Of a DNA stretch of 64,000 bases, positions 45,665-53,807 are shown one piece after another; position 1 is the first letter of the stretch, and every line of letters begins with the position of its first letter. The notes beneath the pieces were generated by a model. The model had not been told where the DNA came from. It made no database searches and worked only from the letters and a program-made list of their open reading frames with translations. This DNA is from an uncultured Winogradskyella sp. (lineage in GTDB: Bacteria; Bacteroidota; Bacteroidia; Flavobacteriales; Flavobacteriaceae): positions 186,001 to 250,000 of the forward strand of contig NZ_CANLYI010000004.1 in the NCBI RefSeq assembly GCF_947495255.1. The letters are read 5' to 3'. The translations under genes were made by a program, and so were the position numbers.

Positions 45665-47893
45665 ATGAAGATTAAATTTATCATTTCTATATTACTGGGA
45701 TGTAGCTTATTATTAAATGCTAGCGTTTATAACTGTAAGACAACTGACGATATTATTTCTGCTTTAAAGACGGTAAAGGCAGGAGATGAAATAATAATAG
45801 AACCAGGTACATATATTAAGAAAAGCTTATACAAAAGCGCTTATTTTTATTCAGATGCAAATGGGACACTTAACTCACCTATTGTAATAAAGAGTAGTTC
45901 AGAACTAATTAAGCCCAAACTACAAGGTAATGATATTAAAAAAGGAGCTGTGTTAAGGATAATTGGAGATAATTGGGTGATAGAAAACTTGGATTTTTCG
46001 GTTGGTCTAAAGGGGTTGGTTTTAGATAATTCAAATAATAGTACTATTATTAATTGCAATGTACACAAAATAGGCAATGAAGCTATTCACGTTAGAGATG
46101 GTTCTGATTTTACAGTTATAAATAATTGTAAAATATATAATACAGGGAATGAAAATTCGGGCTACGGAGAAGGTATTTATATTGGAACAGACAGAAAAGG
46201 TTGGGACAAATTTAATCCTAACTGTGATAATACAGTAATTAAAAATTGTGAAATAGGACCATCTGTTAGAGCAGAGGCCATAGATATTAAAGAGGGTACT
46301 CAAAATACCACAATTAATAATAATATTTTTAATGGAGAAGGTATTTCGGGAAGTAATTCAGCTAGCTCATTTATTAGTGTTAAAGGAGCAAAAACCAATA
46401 TATTCGATAATGTATTTTATGCAAATAACGAATTAAACCTTTCTAATGCTATAACAGCAGTTTTTCGAGACACACCATTATCAGGCTATGAAAGTTGCAT
46501 ATATAATAATATATTTAATATGGACGGTGTACAGGGTAATATGGTACAGGCAAATAATGGCACATCTGATATATGTGCTTGGGATAATGTAAGGAATCCA
46601 AAAGGAAATAACTATAGTAAAAAGGTATTAAACTATAAACCAACTTGGTATAACAATGAGGAAGTTGTGGTATATGAAGATAATTTCGATGCTGCTAAAT
46701 TCAGGTTCTTAGGTTCAGCATTAAAAAATATTAATATTTCTGCTCCAAAAAAAGGGGAGGTTAAATTAGAAATGAAACCTGGTACTACATTACCGCCATA
46801 TAGTCCAATAATGTATAGGTTTCCTTCTGCAATTGATTTTTCTAAATCATTAAAAATTGTTGTCAGAGTAAAATCCTCTGAAAGTTTTAAACTAAGATTT
46901 GATTTGCATGATGGCAACAAAGCAACAAATGGAAAAAACGGAAGAGTCTCTCAAACAATACCATCTGGTTTAGATAAATGGACAGATTTAGAATTTACAT
47001 ATTCAGATGTTGCTTTTCTAGATAATAGAGTCAACAAATCAGGTATAGAACGTATAAATATTCAATTAGATTCTGGGAAAGAAAATTTCCCTAGTGCTTT
47101 ATATATTGATTTTATAAGGATTATTGAAACTTCTACTTCGAGATCAATACCAACTAACGACACTAAAGAGAGCACTAAAGTAAATAAACACGTGATTTTA
47201 AAAATGGATGACCTTAGAGCAAATAAAAAGTTATCATATAACGATAATTGGCAAAGGTTTGTTAATACAATTCGCAATCACAAAATAAAAGCTGCTCTTG
47301 GTATAGTTGGGGAAGATCTTCCCAAGGCTTCAAACAAATATAAGGATTCATTAATGTCATGGCATAGTAGCGAAAATTTTGAAATTTGGCATCATGGCTG
47401 GGATCATAAAAGAAAAAATCATCCTCCAGAAAATAGTAATGTAGGTGAGTTTAGTGGTACTCCTTATGGTTTTCAAAAAGAACATTTTGAAAGAAGTATA
47501 AAGTATGCTAAATCCGAGTTAGGAATTGACATGAAAACTTTTGGAGCTCCATTTAATCAAACAGATGAAACGTTCGCAAAAGTTTTAGAAGAGAACCCGG
47601 AGATAAAAGTATGGTTGTATGGTAAAAAGAATACAACGTATTCTGGATTAGTGCTTTCAAGAGGTGCAAAAAACCGGTTAGAATCCTCAACGGGAGTTGT
47701 TAGTTTTGAGAGTTTTTTAACAGCTTATGAAAGTAGTAAAACTCCATATATTGTGCTACAAGGACATCCTGGTAAATGGGACGAACAAAGCTTCATTGAA
47801 TTCGATAAAGTAATTCAATATTTAAAAAAGATAGAGGTCACTTTTATGTTACCATATCAATATTATGAAGAGTTAAATAAAAAAATAAACTAA
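45665..47893 (+). CDS. parallel beta-helix lyase-like protein fused to a polysaccharide deacetylase-like module
   Basis: A 742-residue exported protein (signal MKIKFIISILLGCSLLLNAS). Residues about 22-330 are a right-handed parallel beta-helix with chondroitinase-B/PL6-like opening (DEIIIEPGTYIKKSLYKSAY) and repeated N/I turns such as VINNCKIYNTGNENSGYGEG. A CBM-like sandwich follows (about 340-500). The end (about 510-740) is a deacetylase-like module homologous to that of the preceding gene: LKMDDLRANK, IWHHGWDH, TFGAPFNQTD and VLQGHPGKWD. It lacks a T9SS domain, so its place is the periplasm or surface by another route. The lyase family is not fixed. Confidence 0.7.
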   Translation: MKIKFIISILLGCSLLLNASVYNCKTTDDIISALKTVKAGDEIIIEPGTYIKKSLYKSAYFYSDANGTLNSPIVIKSSSELIKPKLQGNDIKKGAVLRIIGDNWVIENLDFSVGLKGLVLDNSNNSTIINCNVHKIGNEAIHVRDGSDFTVINNCKIYNTGNENSGYGEGIYIGTDRKGWDKFNPNCDNTVIKNCEIGPSVRAEAIDIKEGTQNTTINNNIFNGEGISGSNSASSFISVKGAKTNIFDNVFYANNELNLSNAITAVFRDTPLSGYESCIYNNIFNMDGVQGNMVQANNGTSDICAWDNVRNPKGNNYSKKVLNYKPTWYNNEEVVVYEDNFDAAKFRFLGSALKNINISAPKKGEVKLEMKPGTTLPPYSPIMYRFPSAIDFSKSLKIVVRVKSSESFKLRFDLHDGNKATNGKNGRVSQTIPSGLDKWTDLEFTYSDVAFLDNRVNKSGIERINIQLDSGKENFPSALYIDFIRIIETSTSRSIPTNDTKESTKVNKHVILKMDDLRANKKLSYNDNWQRFVNTIRNHKIKAALGIVGEDLPKASNKYKDSLMSWHSSENFEIWHHGWDHKRKNHPPENSNVGEFSGTPYGFQKEHFERSIKYAKSELGIDMKTFGAPFNQTDETFAKVLEENPEIKVWLYGKKNTTYSGLVLSRGAKNRLESSTGVVSFESFLTAYESSKTPYIVLQGHPGKWDEQSFIEFDKVIQYLKKIEVTFMLPYQYYEELNKKIN

Positions 47894-47919
47894 CTAAACA
47901 ATAACTAAACAATAACTAA

Positions 47920-50900
47920 ATGAGAACTAAAAAGAGTAAAATATTTATTACTGTACAAGTAGTTTTATTGCTGTTTTGTGTTAATTACGTCAGTGCACAA
48001 AAAACGGTTACAGGAACAGTAATGTCTAAAGATTTAAAGCCTATACCAGGTGTTAATATTCTTTTGGAAGATACAAATACTGGTGCAACTACTGATTTTG
48101 ATGGTAACTATAGTATAACAATTAATAAAAGTAAAGCGTTTTTGGTTTTTAGTTATTTGGGATATGTTACTCAACGTGTGGCTATTGGTAGCAAAAGAGA
48201 ACTTGACGTGATCTTGTTGGAAGATACTGAAGCACTAGATGAAGTGGTGTTGATAGGTTATGGGTCTAGTCTAAAGAAAGATCTAACTAGCTCTGTTTCA
48301 GTTATAGATGTGAAGGATTTATCAACTGGACAAACACCTCGTTTTGAGCAAATGTTAACGGGTAGAGCTGCAGGTGTAAATGTTTCAAGTGTAAATACTG
48401 AGCCCGGCGCCGCTTTAAAAATAAGAATTAGGGGAAATAATTCATTAACTGGTGATAATAGCCCATTATTAGTTGTAGATGGTGTTTTAGGAGGAGACTT
48501 TGAAGCTCTCAATCCTAATGACATTGAATCTATGCAAATTCTAAAAGATGCCTCCGCTACTTCAATTTATGGTTCACAAGGTGCTAACGGTGTAATTATA
48601 GTAACTACAAAACAAGGGAAAATAGGGAAATTATCTATTGGTTTTTCATCTACTGGAGGAGTGCAGAAAGTGAGAAAAAAATTGGATCTTCTGACAGCAG
48701 AAGAGCATGTTGCTATATTGCAAGACGATCCTAATTTTGATTTTCCGGGAGATATTGATGGCTTAACAAATCCAATTTTATCAGGAGAAGGAACAGATTG
48801 GCAGGACGAAATATTTCAAACAGCTTCTTATCAAAATTATCACATTGATGTTAAGGGAGGTGTGGGCAATTTAAGGGCTTACACATCCATAGATTATCTG
48901 AATCAAGAAGGCGTTATTAAAGGGTCTGACTACAAAAAATTAAATGGAAGGGCCAACATTAGTTATAGAGCTTCTAATAAATTAACTGTTAAAAATAATC
49001 TTGCTTTTTATAATACAGAATCTAATCAGGTAAGAACTAATGAAGGTTATGGTTCTCTTGGTGGTCCTGTTACTATAAATGCAGCTTCTTTTTCGCCTAT
49101 AATCCCTGTTTTTGCGGAAGATGGAACCTATAATGGACCTTTAAACACAGCTTCAATAAGAGATAACCCTGTAGCGCTTGTTGATAATTTAGATGATTTA
49201 TATACCCAAAATTATTTTAGAAATGTTTTATCTACAAAATGGAAAATGTCTAAAAATTTAACATACGATTTTTCATATACTTTTTCAAACAGAACAATTG
49301 ATAATAAACGTTATACAAGTAAAATATTACGAAGAGCACTTAATTTAGGTGAAGCAAGATTAGATAATAGGCAAATTAACACATGGCAATTAAGAAACTT
49401 ATTGACGTATAAGAAAAATATTGATAATCATAATTTTAGTGTTCTCTTAGGTCATGAAATGTTAGAAAACAAATCTTTTAGAACGATAATTGAAGCTTCT
49501 GGTTTTCCAACAGATGCTTTAGGATATAATGCCATACAACTGGCAGACCAAATTTTAGAGTATTCAACTACAGATTCTGTCAACAGTTTACTTTCTTTTT
49601 TTACTAGATTTACTTACGGATATAAGGATAAATACCTTTTATCTTTTTCAGCCAGAGCAGATGGGTCAAGTAAGTTTGCAGCAAACAATAAATGGGGATA
49701 TTTTTCAGCAGGTTCATTGGCTTGGGTAGCTAGTGAAGAACCTTTTCTAAAAGAGAACTCTACCATTAATTTCTTAAAGTTTAGAACAAGTTATGGCGAA
49801 ACAGGTAGTCAGGCTATTAATCCATACCAATCATTAGCAGCATATAGTTTAGGGCAATTATATTCAGATGGTTCTGGTAGTCTGAATACTAATGGAGCAA
49901 TCATAGATAGAGTAGCAAACCCTAATCTAAAATGGGAAACTACAGTTCAATTTGATTTTGGTTTAGATTTAGAATTGTTTGATGGTAAAATAGGAATTGT
50001 CGCAGATTATTATAATAAACAAACAACAGACCTTTTATTTAATAGAAGGTTATTGCCACATACAGGTATTGCGGATCAAGTTCAAAATATTGGAAGCATG
50101 GAAAATATTGGATATGAATTTGCTTTAGACGCAGTAGTATTTGATAAAGATTTTAAATGGAATACCTCTGGAAATATAAGTATTGTAAAAAATAAAGTTT
50201 TAGACCTTGGTGGGGAAGATGATTTGTTTTTAGTACCACCTAGTGGATCAAGAGGGTCGGGATTTAGTACAACAGGTATTTTAAGAGTAGGAGAGCCTAT
50301 TGGTAATTTCTTTGGATATGTAGCTGATGGTATTTTTAGATCACAAGAAGATTTAGATGCTATTGATCAACCAGGCGGTGTTATAGGTGATGTTAGATAT
50401 AAAGATATTAGTGGTCCAGATGGAGTCCCAGATGGTATAATTGACGACAACGACCGAAAAATTATTGGTAATGCATTACCTGATTTTACATTTGGTTTTA
50501 GTAATGATTTTAGATATAAAAATTTTGAGTTGAATGTTCTAATGCAAGGTTCTATAGGCTTTGATGTTGTAAGATTCGATAAAGGAAGGATTTTAAATAA
50601 AGAAAGATTTGATGGTTGGAGAGAAGATAATACCGATACCAATATTCCACGAAATGGTTTTTTAGGTAATGTTGCTAATTCAAATTATGTTGAAGATGCT
50701 TCTTTTGTTAAATTTAAAAACATATCCATAGGATATAATTTTTCTACATCAACAATTGAAAAACTAGGCCTTAGTTCTTTAAAAATATATGTGTCTGCAA
50801 TAGACGCAATTGTATTAACCAAATACACTGGTTATGACCCAGAAATAAATTCTTATTCAAGTGGAGATAATTTCCAACAGAATGTTTCTATCGGCTACGA

Positions 50901-50958
50901 TTCTGGTGGTTATCCAGGTATCAGTCAGTATGTAATGGGTTTAAATTTATCCTTTTAA
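47920..50958 (+). CDS. susC: SusC-type TonB-linked outer-membrane transporter
   Basis: A 1012-residue importer for oligosaccharides. The signal ends at VSAQ; a carboxypeptidase-regulatory domain (VTGTVMSKDLKPIPGVNILL) and a plug follow. The SusC hallmarks are LTSSVSVIDVKDL, MLTGRAAGVNV, GNNSLTGDNSPLLVVDGV and DIESMQILKDASATSIYGSQ, and the barrel ends VMGLNLSF. It pairs with the SusD gene 27 bases downstream. The 26 bases before its start consist of an 11-base tandem repeat (TAACTAAACAA), beginning at the stop of the preceding gene. It imports the oligosaccharides made by the lyases. Confidence 0.97.
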   Translation: MRTKKSKIFITVQVVLLLFCVNYVSAQKTVTGTVMSKDLKPIPGVNILLEDTNTGATTDFDGNYSITINKSKAFLVFSYLGYVTQRVAIGSKRELDVILLEDTEALDEVVLIGYGSSLKKDLTSSVSVIDVKDLSTGQTPRFEQMLTGRAAGVNVSSVNTEPGAALKIRIRGNNSLTGDNSPLLVVDGVLGGDFEALNPNDIESMQILKDASATSIYGSQGANGVIIVTTKQGKIGKLSIGFSSTGGVQKVRKKLDLLTAEEHVAILQDDPNFDFPGDIDGLTNPILSGEGTDWQDEIFQTASYQNYHIDVKGGVGNLRAYTSIDYLNQEGVIKGSDYKKLNGRANISYRASNKLTVKNNLAFYNTESNQVRTNEGYGSLGGPVTINAASFSPIIPVFAEDGTYNGPLNTASIRDNPVALVDNLDDLYTQNYFRNVLSTKWKMSKNLTYDFSYTFSNRTIDNKRYTSKILRRALNLGEARLDNRQINTWQLRNLLTYKKNIDNHNFSVLLGHEMLENKSFRTIIEASGFPTDALGYNAIQLADQILEYSTTDSVNSLLSFFTRFTYGYKDKYLLSFSARADGSSKFAANNKWGYFSAGSLAWVASEEPFLKENSTINFLKFRTSYGETGSQAINPYQSLAAYSLGQLYSDGSGSLNTNGAIIDRVANPNLKWETTVQFDFGLDLELFDGKIGIVADYYNKQTTDLLFNRRLLPHTGIADQVQNIGSMENIGYEFALDAVVFDKDFKWNTSGNISIVKNKVLDLGGEDDLFLVPPSGSRGSGFSTTGILRVGEPIGNFFGYVADGIFRSQEDLDAIDQPGGVIGDVRYKDISGPDGVPDGIIDDNDRKIIGNALPDFTFGFSNDFRYKNFELNVLMQGSIGFDVVRFDKGRILNKERFDGWREDNTDTNIPRNGFLGNVANSNYVEDASFVKFKNISIGYNFSTSTIEKLGLSSLKIYVSAIDAIVLTKYTGYDPEINSYSSGDNFQQNVSIGYDSGGYPGISQYVMGLNLSF

Positions 50959-50985
50959 TAAAAATAATACTTAAAATAAACACAC

Positions 50986-52494
50986 ATGAGAAATTTTGAT
51001 TATAAGACAATTTTTAAGGTATTAGTTGTTTTTACCTTTATAACAATGTTTATGGGATGTGAAGATTTTTTAGAAGAAAACCCTGAAAGTAATTTAGGGC
51101 CAGAAAATTTTCCTCAATCGGCAGAAGATGCAGATTTAATAGTTGGTGGTATGACAAGACCATTATATCGTTCTGTTTTTGCGAGTAGAGCTTTTGTTTT
51201 TGTTGCAGGTGTTTCTGATGATGAAATGACTGTTTATAACACAAGTGGTGATAGATATGATATGGATCAATACACTTATACTACAGATAATATTCATATC
51301 CGACAAGTTTACGAAACTTGTTATCAGGTGATTAATCAAGCTAATTCACTTGTTGCGTACTTGCCAAGTGATCAGGAATGGGCAAAACCTTATATTGCTA
51401 CTGGCAGGTTCTATAGATCTTGGATGTATTCGTATTTGGTTCGTTTGTATGGACCTTCAATATTGCGTGACACGCCAACAGAAGAGATAGATTTTGATGA
51501 AGAAATCACAAAAGCATCAGAAGAAGAGATTTATAATTTTATAATTAATGATTTAGAGCAAGCTCAAAATGATTTGCCGATAAACTGGACGGGTAATGAT
51601 TCTAGAGATGATGGTAGGCCTACTCAAGGTGCTGCAAAAATGTTATTAGCAAAAATGTATATATCATCTGCAGGTTACCCTGTTAATAATTCTGAAAATT
51701 GGGTAAAAGGGTTAGATAAAGCACAAGAGGTTATAGATTCTGGTGTATATAGCTTAATGCCAGATTTTGAAGACATGTTTTTAATTGCAAATCAAAACAG
51801 GGAAGAAAGTATTTTTTCCATTCAAGTACCAATAACAGAGGGCTTATTGAGCATGTCTTTTAGACCTCGACAAAGAACTAGTGGTATTATTGATAATCAA
51901 GGTTGGTATTTGTTCTGTGGATCGGAAGATCTTTTGGATACTTTTTCAGATAATGATGATAGAAAAGAAGGAACTTTTTTAATAAATCTTGAGCAAGAAC
52001 CAAGCCCTCCTGCAAATTACTTAGATTTTCGTTACAATAGTGCGTATGGACAAGTTCCTGGTGTTCAAAAATATCAAGATTTTGATAGAGATAACATTTC
52101 TGATTATGCATTTAGGTCAGCAATGGGTATTAAAATTTTTAGATACGCAGAGGCTTTTCTAATAAAAGCAGAAGCAGAAAATGAAGTTAATGGACCTACA
52201 GCAGTAGCAATTGAAGCTATAAATGCATTAAGAAGCCGAGCCAATGCAGATCAAATTTCTATTGGTATTTCTCAAGATGAACTTCGCGAAATTATACATG
52301 AAGAATGGACATTTGAGTTTGCGTATGAATTTAAAAGAAGATTCAATATGTTAAGATGGGGTATTATTGATGATGTTTTAAGTTCAGATACTAGAGCAAT
52401 TAATGGTTATGCTCCTTATAAAAAATACTTTCCAATTCCACAATCAGCTTTTGATTCTGGACTTGATCCAAGTTTACAAAACCCAGGATATTAA
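50986..52494 (+). CDS. susD: SusD/RagB family glycan-binding lipoprotein
   Basis: A 502-residue surface lipoprotein with lipobox FMGC (Cys25). TPR-type helices bind the glycan lid over SusC; the family phrases are GRFYRSWMYSYLVRLYG, QGAAKMLLAKMYISSAGYP and the C-terminal EAFLIKAEAENEV and ELREIIHEEWTFEFAYEFKR. It starts 27 bases after susC and the pair works as one pedal-bin complex. Ligand specificity cannot be read from sequence, but the neighbours point to uronate oligosaccharides. Confidence 0.97.
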   Translation: MRNFDYKTIFKVLVVFTFITMFMGCEDFLEENPESNLGPENFPQSAEDADLIVGGMTRPLYRSVFASRAFVFVAGVSDDEMTVYNTSGDRYDMDQYTYTTDNIHIRQVYETCYQVINQANSLVAYLPSDQEWAKPYIATGRFYRSWMYSYLVRLYGPSILRDTPTEEIDFDEEITKASEEEIYNFIINDLEQAQNDLPINWTGNDSRDDGRPTQGAAKMLLAKMYISSAGYPVNNSENWVKGLDKAQEVIDSGVYSLMPDFEDMFLIANQNREESIFSIQVPITEGLLSMSFRPRQRTSGIIDNQGWYLFCGSEDLLDTFSDNDDRKEGTFLINLEQEPSPPANYLDFRYNSAYGQVPGVQKYQDFDRDNISDYAFRSAMGIKIFRYAEAFLIKAEAENEVNGPTAVAIEAINALRSRANADQISIGISQDELREIIHEEWTFEFAYEFKRRFNMLRWGIIDDVLSSDTRAINGYAPYKKYFPIPQSAFDSGLDPSLQNPGY

Positions 52495-52552
52495 AATTAA
52501 CCTTTTGCAATTTCTTTTTATTAGTTAATAGTACCCATTGTTTAGATATAGG

Positions 52553-52587
52553 CTTTTTGTGCAAAATTTGAGTTAGTGCACAAAAAG
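52553..52587 (+). terminator. attenuator-like hairpin between susD and the GH88 gene
   Basis: CTTTTTGTGCA (52553-52563) is inverted at 52577-52587 with a 13-base loop; the surrounding TTTAGA and TCTAAA extend the symmetry. No strong T tract follows, so it may protect the susCD message or reduce readthrough into the GH genes. Confidence 0.5.
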
Positions 52588-52621
52588 TCTAAAGGGTTAT
52601 TATTATATAAAACATAAATTA

Positions 52622-53800
52622 ATGTCTAAAAATTATATTATAACAATACTTTGTTTTGCGGGTTTATTATGTGGTGTAAGCTGCAAGAAAGTTGACGAAG
52701 AACAGTTTGATAAACAGACGAAAACAGATTTACTGGACACAAGGTATAATAGATTTTTGCAGTACCCTTTAGATTCTTTAGCGTTTCCCAGAAGTGCATC
52801 ACTAAATTCACAAAAAATAAAAAAAGTGTCTTCCAGTGATTGGACAAGTGGATTTTTTGCAGGTAATTTTTGGCAAATGTATCAGCTAACAGGTGATGAA
52901 AATTTTAAAAATAAAGCAAAAAAATGGACAGCTTTTATTGAAAAGGAAAAGTTTAATGATCATACGCACGATATGGGTTTTAAAGTTTATTGCAGTTTTG
53001 GTAAGGGCTTAGAAGTTGAAGAAAATGAAGATTATAGACATGTTATAGTAAAAAGCGCTCAAACGCTTTCTACCCGTTTTAACAAGAACATGGAAGTCAT
53101 AAGGTCTTGGGATTTTAATAAAGATAAATGGCAGTTTCCAGTTATAATAGATAATATGATGAATCTAGAACTGCTGTTTGAAGCCACAAAAATCTCAGGT
53201 GATAGTTCTTTTCACAAATTAGCCGTAAAACATGCTAATACAACTTTAAAGAATCATTTTAGATCTGATAATAGCACTTGGCACGTCATAGATTATGACA
53301 CTATAAATTATCAACCAAGATTAAAAATTACACACCAAGGATATAACGACGATTCATCTTGGGCTAGAGGTCAGGCTTGGGCTATTTATGGTTTTACTAT
53401 GGCGTATCGTTATACTAAGGATTCTAATTATTTAGAACAAGCAATAGCTACAGCTAGTTTTTATCTTAATCATAAAAACTTACCAAAGGATGGAATTCCC
53501 TATTGGGATTTTAATGATCCAACAATTCCAAATGCTCCAAGAGATGTATCAGCTGGTGCAATTGTAGCTTCTGCATTTGTAGAATTATATTCTTATACAA
53601 AAAATGAGATTTACTTAGACTATAGCAAAAAACTGGTTAGTAGTTTAACATCTGTTGATTATATACTAAAAGACTCAATTAAAGCGCCCTTTATTCTTGA
53701 TCATAGTACTGGTAATTGGCCTAAAAAAGATGAGGTAGATGAGCCAATCGTTTATGGTGATTATTACTTTTTAGAAACCCTTATTAGACTTAAAAATTAA
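52622..53800 (+). CDS. GH88 unsaturated glucuronyl hydrolase
   Basis: A 392-residue enzyme with a lipoprotein signal (MSKNYIITILCFAGLLCGVSC, Cys21). GH88 enzymes cleave the unsaturated uronate from the non-reducing end of lyase products by hydrating the double bond. The two catalytic aspartates are Asp117 in THDMGFK and Asp177 in VIIDNMMNLELL. GYNDDSSWARGQAWAIYGFT is the family signature, and the alpha6 barrel ends YGDYYFLETLIRL. Its product rearranges to the substrate of KduI, which ties it to the minus-strand arm. It lies seven bases before the GH2 gene. Confidence 0.92.
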   Translation: MSKNYIITILCFAGLLCGVSCKKVDEEQFDKQTKTDLLDTRYNRFLQYPLDSLAFPRSASLNSQKIKKVSSSDWTSGFFAGNFWQMYQLTGDENFKNKAKKWTAFIEKEKFNDHTHDMGFKVYCSFGKGLEVEENEDYRHVIVKSAQTLSTRFNKNMEVIRSWDFNKDKWQFPVIIDNMMNLELLFEATKISGDSSFHKLAVKHANTTLKNHFRSDNSTWHVIDYDTINYQPRLKITHQGYNDDSSWARGQAWAIYGFTMAYRYTKDSNYLEQAIATASFYLNHKNLPKDGIPYWDFNDPTIPNAPRDVSAGAIVASAFVELYSYTKNEIYLDYSKKLVSSLTSVDYILKDSIKAPFILDHSTGNWPKKDEVDEPIVYGDYYFLETLIRLKN

Positions 53801-53807
53801 ACCTACA

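Noticed and set aside
47891..47920. The 11-base tandem repeat TAACTAAACAA before susC as a regulatory array
   Set aside because: Only about 2.7 units are present, in AT-rich sequence that includes the previous stop codon. It is probably a slippage repeat that serves as the A-rich leader of susC.
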